Shown: positions 51,767-61,026 of the stretch, in pieces
Position numbering within the stretch: the stretch's first letter is position 1
How the letters are laid out: every line of letters starts with the position of its first letter
Assembly: GCF_016756315.1 (NCBI RefSeq)
Contig: NZ_AP024235.1
Location: forward strand, 3,286,001 to 3,350,000
Origin: Alteromonas sp. KC3
Lineage (GTDB): Bacteria > Pseudomonadota > Gammaproteobacteria > Enterobacterales > Alteromonadaceae
Reading direction: 5' to 3'
Length of the DNA stretch: 64,000 bases
Position numbers and translations under genes: made by a program
The notes under the pieces: model-generated
The model's database searches: none
What the model saw: only the letters and a program-made list of their open reading frames with translations
What the model was told of the DNA's origin: nothing

Positions 51767-53056
51767 CTATGCCTTCAAACTAATCAGCTTACCCAGTGGC
51801 TTCGTTAAGGTTTGTGGTGGCTCAGTGAAATAACGTGGTCCGCTATCTGTCATATACAAGCAGTCTTCTAAGCGCACACCAAACTCCCCAGGTATGTACA
51901 ACCCCGGTTCGTTGGAGAAACACATTCCTTTGTTAAGGGGTGTATTTTCGCCCCTGACAAAGTTAACACTCTCATGGCCTTCCATGCCAATGCCGTGGCC
52001 CGTTCTATGGCTTAGCCCCGGTAGCGCGTAGTCTTTGTCGTAACCTTTCCTGGCATAAAAACCGCGTACAGCATCGTCGACCTTACCTGCAGGTTCGCCC
52101 ACTTTCGCTGCTGCAAACGCAACATTCTGCCCTTCGCGTACGGTGTTCCATACATCTTCAATTTTTTGCGAGGCTTTACCAAATACTAGAGTGCGGCTGA
52201 TATCGCTTTGATAACCGTGCACACTGCATCCGCTATCTAGTAGCACCACCGAGCCTTCTTTGATTACCTGTTTTGCATTGGTTCCATGAGGGTACGCGCT
52301 GGCATCATTAAATAACGCCAAGCACCACGTATTGCTGCCGCCTAAACGTTGCTGAGCACTATTCATTAGTGCTTTCACGTCTTGCTGGCTCATGCCCTCC
52401 TGCAAGTTCTCAAATACAAACGCGTAGGCGCGCAATGTCACTTCATTTGCTTTGTGCATTAAAGCCAGTTCAGACGAGGTTTTGTACATTCTGCAGCCCA
52501 GTGTCACTGGCTCGGCAGGCACAATATTCATTGCAGGCATGGCTTTTGACATCCCGGTTACCACAAAGTAACGCACGCTGTTTTCAAAACCAATATTACC
52601 TGAGGTGATACCGCGCGACTTTAGTATGTCTGCAACAACATCAAAAGGACTCTCGTGTTCCTGCCAGACGCGTACATCGTCACCCACTTTTAGCGACTCC
52701 ATTACACTTGGCTTTTCGAAAAAGGGAGTAACAACGGCAATGTCACCTTTTTGCGGAATAACAACAGCGGTAAGTCGCTCACTTCGCCACCATTGAACAC
52801 CCGAGAAGTAGTCCATGGCCGCGCCAGGCTCAAGCAAAATAGCGGCGATATTGTGTTCCTTCATTAACGACTGCGCTTTGTCTATTCGAGTGCGGCGCTC
52901 TTCTACCGAGATTGGCGCACTATCGCCGATAATATTGTTCAAGGAATTGAAATCAGGTTGTGTTGTTGTATCTACATTACTTGTACGTGCCATTGCAGCC
53001 ATCGGCATTAACGCCGTCGCGGCCCCTGCAAGCTTTAAAAAGTGTCGTTTATCCAT
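51767..53056 (-). CDS. Exported M24 family metallopeptidase (Xaa-Pro peptidase-like)
   Basis: 429 residues. The N-terminus MDKRHFLKLAGAATALMPMA resembles a Tat signal of the KR type. A creatinase N-terminal domain (about 40-190) precedes the pita-bread domain. Metal ligands are in VVLLDSGCSVHGYQSDISRT (two Asp), SHRTGHGIGMEGHE (His), SNEPGLY (Glu) and RLEDCLY (Glu). It probably trims peptides with proline in the periplasm. Substrate detail cannot be read. The DMT transporter gene is upstream by 72 bases on the same strand. Confidence 0.88.
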   Translation of the reverse strand: MDKRHFLKLAGAATALMPMAAMARTSNVDTTTQPDFNSLNNIIGDSAPISVEERRTRIDKAQSLMKEHNIAAILLEPGAAMDYFSGVQWWRSERLTAVVIPQKGDIAVVTPFFEKPSVMESLKVGDDVRVWQEHESPFDVVADILKSRGITSGNIGFENSVRYFVVTGMSKAMPAMNIVPAEPVTLGCRMYKTSSELALMHKANEVTLRAYAFVFENLQEGMSQQDVKALMNSAQQRLGGSNTWCLALFNDASAYPHGTNAKQVIKEGSVVLLDSGCSVHGYQSDISRTLVFGKASQKIEDVWNTVREGQNVAFAAAKVGEPAGKVDDAVRGFYARKGYDKDYALPGLSHRTGHGIGMEGHESVNFVRGENTPLNKGMCFSNEPGLYIPGEFGVRLEDCLYMTDSGPRYFTEPPQTLTKPLGKLISLKA

Positions 53057-53128
53057 CCCACCATTCCCTCTATGTTGTTTTATCTTTTCTTGTTTCTGTC
53101 GTAATGCAGTAGCATCTTTACGTTTGCT

Positions 53129-54004
53129 CTACGCCCACATTACCATAATAGCTGCGACGCCAATCAACAGAAGCCCTGCAACTTCTCTTCTTGTTACTGC
53201 ATTTTTCAACCAAAAGTGTGACAGTAAAAGCGTAAGCAATACTTCAAGCTGCCCTAACGTTTTCACTAATGCAACATGCTGAAGTGCCATAGCAGTAAAC
53301 CAACATATCGACCCCAAACAGCTTACCGTGCTGATTGCGAGCACCGACGTTTTAGCCTGCCATAGCTGTTTAAAGACAAAGGGTTTTCTTGAACTTATAA
53401 ATGCACTTAAGCTTAGCGCTTGAATGCACAAAACCCACAGCAATACCCAAGCTGCCGCGTGTACAAAAGGCATGTCGAGCATGTGACTGGCCTCGCGAAC
53501 CAATAATGACGTTAAGGCAAAGCAGGTGCCGCACAATAAACCTATAAACATGGTTTTGGTGCTTATTCCTTTAAGCCCTTTGCCACTGCTTAATACAAAA
53601 ACAGCAACACCACCGATGACAATACCCGCCCATCCCAACAAGGTTAAATAGCTGCCAAAAAACAACATGCCAACCACGCCCGCAACCAAAGCTTCGCTTT
53701 TCGCAAGGCCAGCTCCAATGGCGAAGTTCTTTTGTTTAAACAGTACCACCATTAATGACGTGGCGGCTATTTGAAACAATGATGCGCAAAGCACAACACC
53801 TAAAAAAGAGATTGAAAAGTGGGGTAGCGGCTGAGGTGAAGAAGTGTTTAGTAAAAACAAATAACCCAGCGCGATAGGAGGCGCCAACAAAAAGCGAGAT
53901 AGCGTGACGCCTGACGTATTTACATGGCTGCTGATCTTGCTTTGCAGGGCGTTGCGCACCGTTTGTAGAACAACGGCGCCCAATGTAAACCACACCCATG
54001 CCAT
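53129..54004 (-). CDS. EamA/DMT-family transporter
   Basis: 291 residues from ATG 54004, which shares a base with the M28 gene stop (TGATG). About ten hydrophobic segments make two five-helix EamA halves: first MAWVWFTLGAVVLQTVRN and LLAPPIALGYLFLL, second MFIGLLCGTCFALTSLLV. Drug/metabolite transporters export or import small solutes. The substrate is unknown. Position between two peptidase genes hints at peptide or amino-acid related solutes, which is weak inference. Confidence 0.85.
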   Translation of the reverse strand: MAWVWFTLGAVVLQTVRNALQSKISSHVNTSGVTLSRFLLAPPIALGYLFLLNTSSPQPLPHFSISFLGVVLCASLFQIAATSLMVVLFKQKNFAIGAGLAKSEALVAGVVGMLFFGSYLTLLGWAGIVIGGVAVFVLSSGKGLKGISTKTMFIGLLCGTCFALTSLLVREASHMLDMPFVHAAAWVLLWVLCIQALSLSAFISSRKPFVFKQLWQAKTSVLAISTVSCLGSICWFTAMALQHVALVKTLGQLEVLLTLLLSHFWLKNAVTRREVAGLLLIGVAAIMVMWA

Positions 54005-55632
54005 CACTTCACCGCTGTCGTTACACGCTTAGCTTGCTTTAAGGCCTTTTCACGCTTGGCTTTAAAGTCCGACTCACGTTTCCAGTATGGCCATTCATTG
54101 CTATTGGCATATTTAATCATCATTGAGCTTATTAGGGCCATGTCTTGTGCTACACCACCGAGAGTCCAGGTGGGTAAGTAATCGTCATCCGCTTTGTGAT
54201 AACGCTTTGCGATAAAGCTAGGGTCCGTGTCACCTAAGCTCATGAATAAGATAGACGGTACACCTTGCTTGGCAAGCGCGAAATGATCAGAGCGAAAAAA
54301 CAGTCCGTTTTGTGGTCGCGGATCCATTTTCACTTTACGTCCTTGTAGCTGTGCGGCTTGTTTAAGGTCGTCTTCTATCGATAAATACCCTTCTCCATAT
54401 TGAAGGATGTAATCGACCTCATCGTTTACGTTCATTCCATCAATATTTAAAAACGCGACCATATTGGCAGTATCAATCGGCGAGTTATTCGCAAAGTAAT
54501 CAGCACCTAATAACCCTGTCTCTTCGGCTGTAAACGCGCTAAACATTAACGTGCGTTTTGTGCCTTCTTGCTTAGATTTTTCAACAAAGCTTTGCGCTAA
54601 AGTAAGAACACCTGCTACCCCAGATGCATTATCCACTGCACCGTTGTAAATGGTGGTTGTGCCATTCTTCTCTACTTTGCCTAAATGATCCCAATGGGCG
54701 TGCAACATTACCCACTCATCACTTGCTTCACCACCCGGTAAAATACCAGCAACGTTTTGTGACTCGGCGTGGGCTATTTGGTTGTCAAAGCTCAACGTGG
54801 CTTTGGAATTAAGAGGTATTGCTGTGAAACCAGGCTTAGACGCTTCGGCTTTTAACTCAGAATAACTAAGGCCTGCACTTTCAAATAGCGCGCGTGCTGC
54901 GTTTAAATGTAACCACCCCATAACGCCAACTTGCGAAGCGTTGTTGTTGTCATCAACAAGGGCAAATTTGGTATTCGAATTAGAGTTTTCTACCACTCCC
55001 CAACCGTAACCGGCAGGCATGGTTTCATGTACAATGAAAACTGCCTCTGCACCTTGCCTTGCCGCCTCTTCATATTTGTATGTCCAACGTCCGTAGTACG
55101 TCATGGCATTACCTTGGAACAAAGCAGGATCTTTAGAGGCAAAACCAGGATCGTTCACCAACATAACCACCGTTTTGCCTTTTACATCAAGACCCGCATA
55201 ATCATTCCAATTGTACTCCGGTGCATAAATGCCATAGCCAACAAATATCACATCGCTGTTGTTTAGTGCATAGCTATCTGCAATGCGCTGAGTACGCGCT
55301 GTAAACTCAGTGCCCGCACTAAATTCCAAATTGCCCATTTTAAGGGAAGACATGTGTGTAGGTGTTATTTTAGCGAGGGGCACCGCTTGCGTATAGCTAT
55401 CACCAAAAGCAGGTTTGAGGCCAAGTTGTTCAAAGGTTTTTGTTAAATAAGCTACCGTTTTTTCTTCACCTTTTGACAAAGGGCCGCGGCCTTCAAATTC
55501 ATCGCTGGCTAACGTTTTTGCATGGGTGCGGTACGTCTCTAAATCAATATTAAGTTCATTAGCATTGGCGCTTGAGACAAGTGCTGAAGCAACAGTAAGT
55601 AAGAATATGCGAAGGTTAGCTTTGAGTAACAT
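54004..55632 (-). CDS. Exported M28 metallopeptidase with PA domain
   Basis: 542 residues. A signal peptide (LRIFLLTVASALVSSANA) is followed by a helical N-terminus, a PA-type domain inserted at about 120-260 and the di-zinc M28 catalytic domain. Metal ligands are in HAHWDHLGK (His, Asp), VDNASGVAG (Asp), FTAEETGLLG (Glu-Glu), NIDGMN (Asp), and a late SDHFAL histidine. It is a secreted aminopeptidase of broad type. The DMT transporter gene is translationally coupled to it. The first ATG at 55632 is taken as the start. Confidence 0.9.
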   Translation of the reverse strand: MLLKANLRIFLLTVASALVSSANANELNIDLETYRTHAKTLASDEFEGRGPLSKGEEKTVAYLTKTFEQLGLKPAFGDSYTQAVPLAKITPTHMSSLKMGNLEFSAGTEFTARTQRIADSYALNNSDVIFVGYGIYAPEYNWNDYAGLDVKGKTVVMLVNDPGFASKDPALFQGNAMTYYGRWTYKYEEAARQGAEAVFIVHETMPAGYGWGVVENSNSNTKFALVDDNNNASQVGVMGWLHLNAARALFESAGLSYSELKAEASKPGFTAIPLNSKATLSFDNQIAHAESQNVAGILPGGEASDEWVMLHAHWDHLGKVEKNGTTTIYNGAVDNASGVAGVLTLAQSFVEKSKQEGTKRTLMFSAFTAEETGLLGADYFANNSPIDTANMVAFLNIDGMNVNDEVDYILQYGEGYLSIEDDLKQAAQLQGRKVKMDPRPQNGLFFRSDHFALAKQGVPSILFMSLGDTDPSFIAKRYHKADDDYLPTWTLGGVAQDMALISSMMIKYANSNEWPYWKRESDFKAKREKALKQAKRVTTAVK

Positions 55633-55651
55633 GATGCTCGTACAAAAAAGA

Positions 55652-55675
55652 AAAGGATACCGCAGGGTATCCTTT
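55652..55675 (-). terminator. Terminator of the pepP-ubiH-ubiI operon
   Basis: AAAGGATACC (55652-55661) and GGTATCCTTT (55666-55675) form a ten-pair hairpin. The minus strand continues TTTCTTTTTTG-like, so it ends transcription 50 bases past ubiI and before the M28 gene's start. Confidence 0.8.
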
Positions 55676-55724
55676 ACTTATTGCTATCTCAATGCCAAAA
55701 ACGTTCAATAAACTATTGTTATAG

Positions 55725-56897
55725 TTACAATCCCATCGCATGACTGACAAAAACATTTTTAACCGTGTCTAATTTGTTTGTGACAGAAAGCCCCACACCC
55801 CGAATAAGTTTTTTAAGTGGGTCGTCGCCATCAAATAAGAACTTAAAGCCATCCATTGCCGCTATCATTTTCATAGCCTCTGTCTTGCGGCTACGTTCGT
55901 AGGGGCGAAGGTGTTTGTGAAGACCAATGTCTTTTCCTTCTGCGGCTAAACTAATAAGTAGTTCAGCTAATGCTAAGGCGTCTTGCATCCCTAAATTAGC
56001 CCCCTGCCCCGCCAATGGATGAATGGTATGTGCCGCATCGCCAACTAACACTACTCCGTCCTTTGCCCAGTCTCGGGCATATCGCATAGTTAACGGAAAC
56101 GCTGCGCGTTGCGTCTCAAGAGATACGGTTCCTAACACAGTGTTGCTAGCTGCACTTAATGCATGACAAAACCCGTCATCACTTAAGGCCAATAAAGACG
56201 ACGCTGCATCTGGACTTTGTGACCAAACAATAGAACAAACGTGCGGGTCTGACATAGGTAACAATGCCAGCGGCCCCGTTGGCGTAAAGGCTTGCCGCGC
56301 CACATGGTTATGTGGCTCTTGCGTGCGAATATTCGCAACAATAGCGGTATGCTCATAATCTTTAAAGGTAATGGGCAAGCCTGCTTGTTTGCGCACAAAT
56401 GAATTCGCGCCATCAGCGCCAACCAGTAAGCGGCAGCTCAATGCATCATTGTTATCCAACATCAACATAGTTTGATTTGGGCCCGTGAGAATTCTTTCAA
56501 TACCCGTTGTCAGCATTTGAACATTAGATTGCTGTGCCACGGCTTCTGAAAGCCCGTTAACTAGCGCTTGGTTTTCCATAATAACACCCAGCGCGTCGCT
56601 GCCCATTTCATCGCAAGAAAAGCGAATGTCACCAAAGCTGTCTTTGTCCCACACATGCATGTCAGTGTAAGCACTCGCACGATCCTGCTGAACGTAAGGC
56701 CACACACCAGTGCGCTTAAGTGCAGAAATGTTGGCTTGATTAATCGCACTTACCCTCGCACTGGGTTTGTCATCTAATGGCTGAAAACACGCTGCCTTGT
56801 CGATCACCGCAACCTGTAGTTCGCAATTTTTAAGTGCTGCGGCCAGTGTTAGGCCAACAATACCACCGCCAACAATGGCAATATCAACATGCTGCAT
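55725..56897 (-). CDS. ubiI: UbiI-like 2-octaprenylphenol hydroxylase
   Basis: 390 residues. It is a FAD-dependent hydroxylase of ubiquinone biosynthesis. The N-terminal dinucleotide motif is DIAIVGGGIVGLTLAAAL, the DG motif appears as LVGADGANSFVRKQ, and the FAD ribityl motif is GDAAHTIHPLAGQGANLG. It resembles the VisC/UbiI group, which adds the C5 hydroxyl. It follows ubiH by 18 bases in the order pepP-ubiH-ubiI known from enterobacteria. The exact carbon hydroxylated is assigned by synteny. Confidence 0.9.
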   Translation of the reverse strand: MQHVDIAIVGGGIVGLTLAAALKNCELQVAVIDKAACFQPLDDKPSARVSAINQANISALKRTGVWPYVQQDRASAYTDMHVWDKDSFGDIRFSCDEMGSDALGVIMENQALVNGLSEAVAQQSNVQMLTTGIERILTGPNQTMLMLDNNDALSCRLLVGADGANSFVRKQAGLPITFKDYEHTAIVANIRTQEPHNHVARQAFTPTGPLALLPMSDPHVCSIVWSQSPDAASSLLALSDDGFCHALSAASNTVLGTVSLETQRAAFPLTMRYARDWAKDGVVLVGDAAHTIHPLAGQGANLGMQDALALAELLISLAAEGKDIGLHKHLRPYERSRKTEAMKMIAAMDGFKFLFDGDDPLKKLIRGVGLSVTNKLDTVKNVFVSHAMGL

Positions 56898-56915
56898 GAT
56901 TTTCTTTACTCTCTT

Positions 56916-58229
56916 TTAACGCTGCGCGTCTACGTTGTTGTTTGTACCACTGATTTTATTTTTGTAATGGCCATAGCCTGTGGTTTGTCTCACAAATGCG
57001 TTTTTGGCATTGGGCAAAACACCAAGTGTTAACAATGCCATGTTTCGCCCCACTACCAAAGGAAAATGGTGGTTTGAAAACGTGCGCACCAAGGTATCGG
57101 TTAATAATACGGTGGCATCTCTGTCGGCGGTTCTCGACTTGGCATATGCATGGGTTATTGCAAACGCTCCGGCGTCAAATTCTGACGTTTCGCTTTTTGT
57201 TGATGACGTTTTCAACACCTCTATTAGCGCAACAATGTCGCGTAAACCTAGGTTAAATCCCTGACCTGCTATTGGGTGCAACGCTTGCGCCGCATTGCCG
57301 ACGACTACTGTGCGATGTGTTGCAACGTTTTCAGCTTTAACCAACGCTAGCGGATAGCACGACCTTTGGCTGACACGCAATATGCGACCTTGACGATAGC
57401 CAAACGCCGATTGCAATGCGTCAATAAAGTCAGTGTCATCCATTGCCATTAGATTATTGGCATTTTCAGTATCTACCGTCCACACCACGGAAAACCCATT
57501 GCCAGAGGCTTTCGTTTGATTAATTTCACTGTCAAAAGGTAAGAAAGCAAGCGGGCCTGACTCGGTAAATCGCTCATATGCCTTATGGTTATGTGGCAAC
57601 TGAGTATGTACATTAAACACGATAGCGGTTTGCTGATAGTCTGTGACAGTTTTTGAAATACCTACTTGTTGTGAAAGCGTGGAACGACCACCATCGGCAA
57701 GCACCAATAGCTTAGTGTGAATCACATCGCCATTGTCTAGCGTCACTTGGGCAAAGGCTTGATGCCGCTCAACTGTTGTCACCTTCGCCGGGGCAATGGT
57801 GTTATAGCTGCTACCCGCCTCTGAGGCAAGATGCGTTAGCGCACTTAATGATACCACTTGCCCGAATGCGTCAATATTGAATGTGTCACAGCTGAGGTCG
57901 ACAAGGCCAATATGCCCTTTGTCAGTGACTTCTATATGTTTTATGTCTGGTGGAACCTGCCCATGAAGCGTTTTCGCAAGACGGTCTACTTCAATACCTA
58001 ATTGGGCCAGCTCGTTGACAGTACGCCTTGCCAATGCAATGACGCGAGTATCGGTAAACGGGTTAAATGTACTGCTTGCGCTGCTATTTATTGTGGGATG
58101 AGATGCGTCGATTAATGTAACCTGCAAACCGGCTTGCTCGGCGATACCTTTTGCCAAAACGGTACCCACAATACCGCCTCCTACAATTACCACATCTACC
58201 GATTTCACCCGTTTATACTCTCTTAACAT
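56916..58229 (-). CDS. ubiH: UbiH-like 2-octaprenyl-6-methoxyphenol hydroxylase
   Basis: 437 residues, slightly longer than the E. coli protein. DVVIVGGGIVGTVLAKGI binds FAD, VLADGGRSTLSQQ is the DG motif and GNAAQALHPIAGQGFNLG the late FAD motif; the GN rather than GD is typical of UbiH. It is FAD-dependent and hydroxylates the ubiquinone ring. Start at 58229 has a weak ribosome site, and GTG codon 8 is an alternative that gives VKSVDVVIV. It is the middle gene of pepP-ubiH-ubiI. Confidence 0.9.
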   Translation of the reverse strand: MLREYKRVKSVDVVIVGGGIVGTVLAKGIAEQAGLQVTLIDASHPTINSSASSTFNPFTDTRVIALARRTVNELAQLGIEVDRLAKTLHGQVPPDIKHIEVTDKGHIGLVDLSCDTFNIDAFGQVVSLSALTHLASEAGSSYNTIAPAKVTTVERHQAFAQVTLDNGDVIHTKLLVLADGGRSTLSQQVGISKTVTDYQQTAIVFNVHTQLPHNHKAYERFTESGPLAFLPFDSEINQTKASGNGFSVVWTVDTENANNLMAMDDTDFIDALQSAFGYRQGRILRVSQRSCYPLALVKAENVATHRTVVVGNAAQALHPIAGQGFNLGLRDIVALIEVLKTSSTKSETSEFDAGAFAITHAYAKSRTADRDATVLLTDTLVRTFSNHHFPLVVGRNMALLTLGVLPNAKNAFVRQTTGYGHYKNKISGTNNNVDAQR

Positions 58230-58297
58230 TCACTTGGTTGTCACGCACTGCAACTAGTATGAGCAGTGCGTTTAAAAGTCGCTTACCACCACACCGC

Positions 58298-59608
58298 TTA
58301 TTTTTTCATAAGGGCTTCTATTTCATCGATTTCTTTTGGAACATCAGCGGTAAGTATTTCAACACCAGAGGCAGTGATCACTACATCATCTTCAATGCGG
58401 ATCCCTATTCCTTTATATTGCGCGGGTACATCGCTGTCTTCGCTTATATAAATACCTGGTTCAACGGTAATGACCATGCCAGGTTTAAGGGGCCTGTCTT
58501 CACCATCAATTTTATAGTTGCCCACATCATGTACATCTAGCCCAATGAAATGCCCTAAGCCATGCATGTAATACTGACGCCACGTTTCCTCTTCAAGGTT
58601 TTGTGCCACACTTCCCTTACAAATACCTAAGGCAACCAAACCCTCGGTAATCACCTCTACGCTGTGCTGCATGGCATCAGATAACGTCATGCCGGGCCCT
58701 AGCATATCTAATACACTTTGCTGCGCCTTAAGCACCACATTGTAAATGTCTCGTTGAGCTTGGGAAAAAATACCGTTTGCTGGAAACGTTCGCGTAATGT
58801 CTGAAGCGTACCCTTGATATTCGGCCCCTGCATCGATCAAGATCAAGTCGCCATCATTAACTTGGGCATTATTTTGTGTGTAATGCAAAATACAGGCATT
58901 TTTGCCGCTGCCTACAATGGTGCTATATGCAGGTGAACGCGCCCCTGCCATGGCAAACTCGTGATGAATTTCAGCTTCGAGTTGGTACTCATAGCACCCT
59001 GGTGCAGCGAACTGCATTGCTCGCTTGTGAGCGCGAGCAGTAATTTCTCCAGCGGCTTTCATCATTGCCACTTCACACGCCGATTTAAACAAGCGCATTT
59101 CGTGCAAAATAGGCCGAGGGTCGTGAATAGTTAAAGGCGCAAGTGACTCTTTAGGTGCATCGCGAAGCGTGTTCATGGCCTCACTGAAAAGTTTGTCATA
59201 GGCACTACTTTGCCCCAAAGCAAAGTACACATTTTGTTGACCTTGCATTGACTCAAGTAGGGCCTCTTCAAGCTCTTGTAACTCAAATGCTTCATCTAAA
59301 CTGAACCGAGAAAGTGCAGCTTCAGCACCTAAGCGTTTGCCGTGCCAAATCTCAGCATGCTTGTCTTTTGCTTGCACCACCATAGCTCGATAACGTTCGC
59401 CATATCGAGGATGGTTCGACAAAATAAGCCACGCGTTAGGTTCTTCAAATCCAGTCAAATACCAGAAATCACTGTTTTGCCTGAAGAGATATTCTGTGTC
59501 ACGACTACGTGTGACCATAGTGGCTGCTGGTACTATGCAGACACTATTTGGTTGACACTGCGCCAACAACCGGTCTTGGCGAGCAATGAACTCTTGCGCA
59601 CTAATCAT
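58298..59608 (-). CDS. pepP: PepP, Xaa-Pro aminopeptidase
   Basis: 436 residues. The enzyme removes N-terminal residues ahead of proline and acts in the cytoplasm with two Mn2+. The creatinase-type N-terminal domain (about 1-175) is followed by the catalytic fold with DAGAEYQGYASDITRT (Asp, Asp), HGLGHFIGLDVHD (His), TVEPGIY (Glu) and RIEDDVV (Glu). No signal peptide is seen. It follows ygfB and precedes ubiH as in enterobacteria. Confidence 0.95.
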   Translation of the reverse strand: MISAQEFIARQDRLLAQCQPNSVCIVPAATMVTRSRDTEYLFRQNSDFWYLTGFEEPNAWLILSNHPRYGERYRAMVVQAKDKHAEIWHGKRLGAEAALSRFSLDEAFELQELEEALLESMQGQQNVYFALGQSSAYDKLFSEAMNTLRDAPKESLAPLTIHDPRPILHEMRLFKSACEVAMMKAAGEITARAHKRAMQFAAPGCYEYQLEAEIHHEFAMAGARSPAYSTIVGSGKNACILHYTQNNAQVNDGDLILIDAGAEYQGYASDITRTFPANGIFSQAQRDIYNVVLKAQQSVLDMLGPGMTLSDAMQHSVEVITEGLVALGICKGSVAQNLEEETWRQYYMHGLGHFIGLDVHDVGNYKIDGEDRPLKPGMVITVEPGIYISEDSDVPAQYKGIGIRIEDDVVITASGVEILTADVPKEIDEIEALMKK

Positions 59609-59658
59609 AAACCCTAGTCCCTAGATCGTATGTGTGAAGCCTTCAGCCACGCTAATGG

Positions 59659-60225
59659 TTAATGCACCGATGGTGAATCTTGCTGATCGTCTAATAGTGA
59701 CTGCCCGAGTTCGCTGTAGCACAAAATAGCAGAAATCTTTACGTACTCGACCACTTCAAACAGCGCTTTTTCAGACTCCTCATCGGCGTCCATAGGTTCT
59801 TCCATGCGCGCAATATCAGCAAAGTCTTCTAATGCTTCTTTTACATCATCAGAGCACTGCATTAAATCTTGCTGGTGTAAGCCAAAGCCCAGCATAAAGC
59901 CTTGCACCCAATTGATTAATGCTGCACCTCTATCATTGATAGGAGCTTGATCGTCTGGAAGCAGAAGGCTAAGCGCAAATTCTGGCTCAAGTAGTTGCTG
60001 GCATGTTTGATTGAAAAGGGCGGTGAGTAAGTGTGATGCCTGATCAGAAAACGCATCACCTTGATTGATAGTTTCGCTAAGTGCCTCTAGCCACTTTTGG
60101 TCAGTTAAAGACATACCGCCACATAGCATGCCACACAAAATACCATGCACTTCTGCACCATCAACTATAATGCCGTGTTGTGATAACTTGTTGCTTACAC
60201 TGTCGTAATCGAGCTGTTTTTCCAC
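59659..60225 (-). CDS. ygfB: YgfB family protein (UPF0149)
   Basis: 188 residues from the GTG at 60225; the frame opens at a TTG 51 bases earlier. The GTG start gives a length close to the E. coli protein (192). The family stretch HGILCGMLCGG near the N-terminus and the WVQGFMLGFGL segment in the middle are clear; the C-terminus is acidic. YgfB is helical and its function is not settled. It stands first in ygfB-pepP-ubiH-ubiI. Confidence 0.88.
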   Translation of the reverse strand: MEKQLDYDSVSNKLSQHGIIVDGAEVHGILCGMLCGGMSLTDQKWLEALSETINQGDAFSDQASHLLTALFNQTCQQLLEPEFALSLLLPDDQAPINDRGAALINWVQGFMLGFGLHQQDLMQCSDDVKEALEDFADIARMEEPMDADEESEKALFEVVEYVKISAILCYSELGQSLLDDQQDSPSVH

Positions 60226-60276
60226 AAAGAAATCTCTTTTTGTAATTCGGTGTTGAGAATACGTCGCTGCACACAA

Positions 60277-60824
60277 AAATAAATATCTTCAAATGCGCGC
60301 AGCCTGACTCTCGTTTGTGGTATTAATACTAGCAAAATTCAATATGTAAAACCTAGTTTTGCAACTATTTGGTTGTGCGGCGGACTCAATACGTACACAG
60401 AATAAACAGTTTGAGCCTCGAAAAATTCACTACGTTGATAACGTTGGTTACTCACTAAGCGAACGAACCCACAATTTCGCTTTTTGGCACTTCTTCACTG
60501 GCAACATACTACTTATTCATCTAAGATCTCAGACGAGTTCGACGCTAGGTAATATGTATTTTCCACTATTAAAGGTGTCTTGAAACTCACCAAGGATAAG
60601 GAATTCCACTCTCAACAGGTAATAATCATTATTTGGGCGTAGGCTTGAATATTGAGCTTATCAAATATGCGTGTATAATTGCTGACCAACTGGTCAAGAA
60701 AATGAAAGTTTCTTTTCAACAGTAATAATCAATAACGCAAAAATAAGTAGTAGGCTTGTTAAGTGATCCGCTTCACTGAACAACTCGTTTGATATACCCT
60801 GTTGCGTTTAATACAACAACAATG
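60277..60824. other. Gene-free stretch between ygfB and 6S RNA
   Basis: I see no credible coding gene; a 74-codon plus-strand frame here is of poor composition. zapA, which often precedes 6S RNA in this group, is not present. A sigma70-type promoter lies at 60652-60679, and inverted repeats such as GACCA/TGGTC (60684-60695) lie downstream of it. Confidence 0.6.
60652..60679 (+). promoter_or_regulatory. Sigma70-type promoter upstream of 6S RNA
   Basis: TTGAGC (60652-60657) and TATAAT (60674-60679) are 16 bases apart. The start point would be about 140 bases before the mature 6S RNA, comparable to the distal promoter of ssrS in E. coli. Confidence 0.5.
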
Positions 60825-61003
60825 TTTCCTGGGATGTTTGCTAGTTCATTCATGTCCCTAGCCGATGCTTTAAACCAAGGAAGTTGAAACGATTGCTATT
60901 GTGCAGGCTCGACTCGTATCGAGAAGCCTACGGCAGTTGTGATGCTTCCGCCCTGAACTTTTCGGTTCACGGGCGAAACATGGACAGCGGCATTCTGGGA
61001 AGC
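60825..61003 (+). ncRNA. ssrS: 6S RNA
   Basis: The segment follows E. coli 6S RNA in order: TTCCTGGGATGTTTGC at the 5' end, TCCCTAGCCGATGCTT, then CTCGACTCGTATCGAGAAGC in the apical stem, then CCTGAACTTTTCGGTTCA and GACAGCGGCATTCTGGGA at the 3' end. The ends can pair (TTCC with GGGAA; GGGATG with CATTCT), giving the long rod with a central bubble that mimics an open promoter and binds sigma70 RNA polymerase. It sits beside ygfB-pepP-ubiH-ubiI as usual. Ends are estimated. The ribokinase start codon is only about 25 bases away. Confidence 0.9.
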
Positions 61004-61026
61004 GCCCTCTTTCGACGGAAGAAGAA

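Noticed and set aside
60359..60583. 74-codon ORF between ygfB and 6S RNA
   Set aside because: Poor composition, no ribosome site, not ZapA, and it lies in a typical promoter region.
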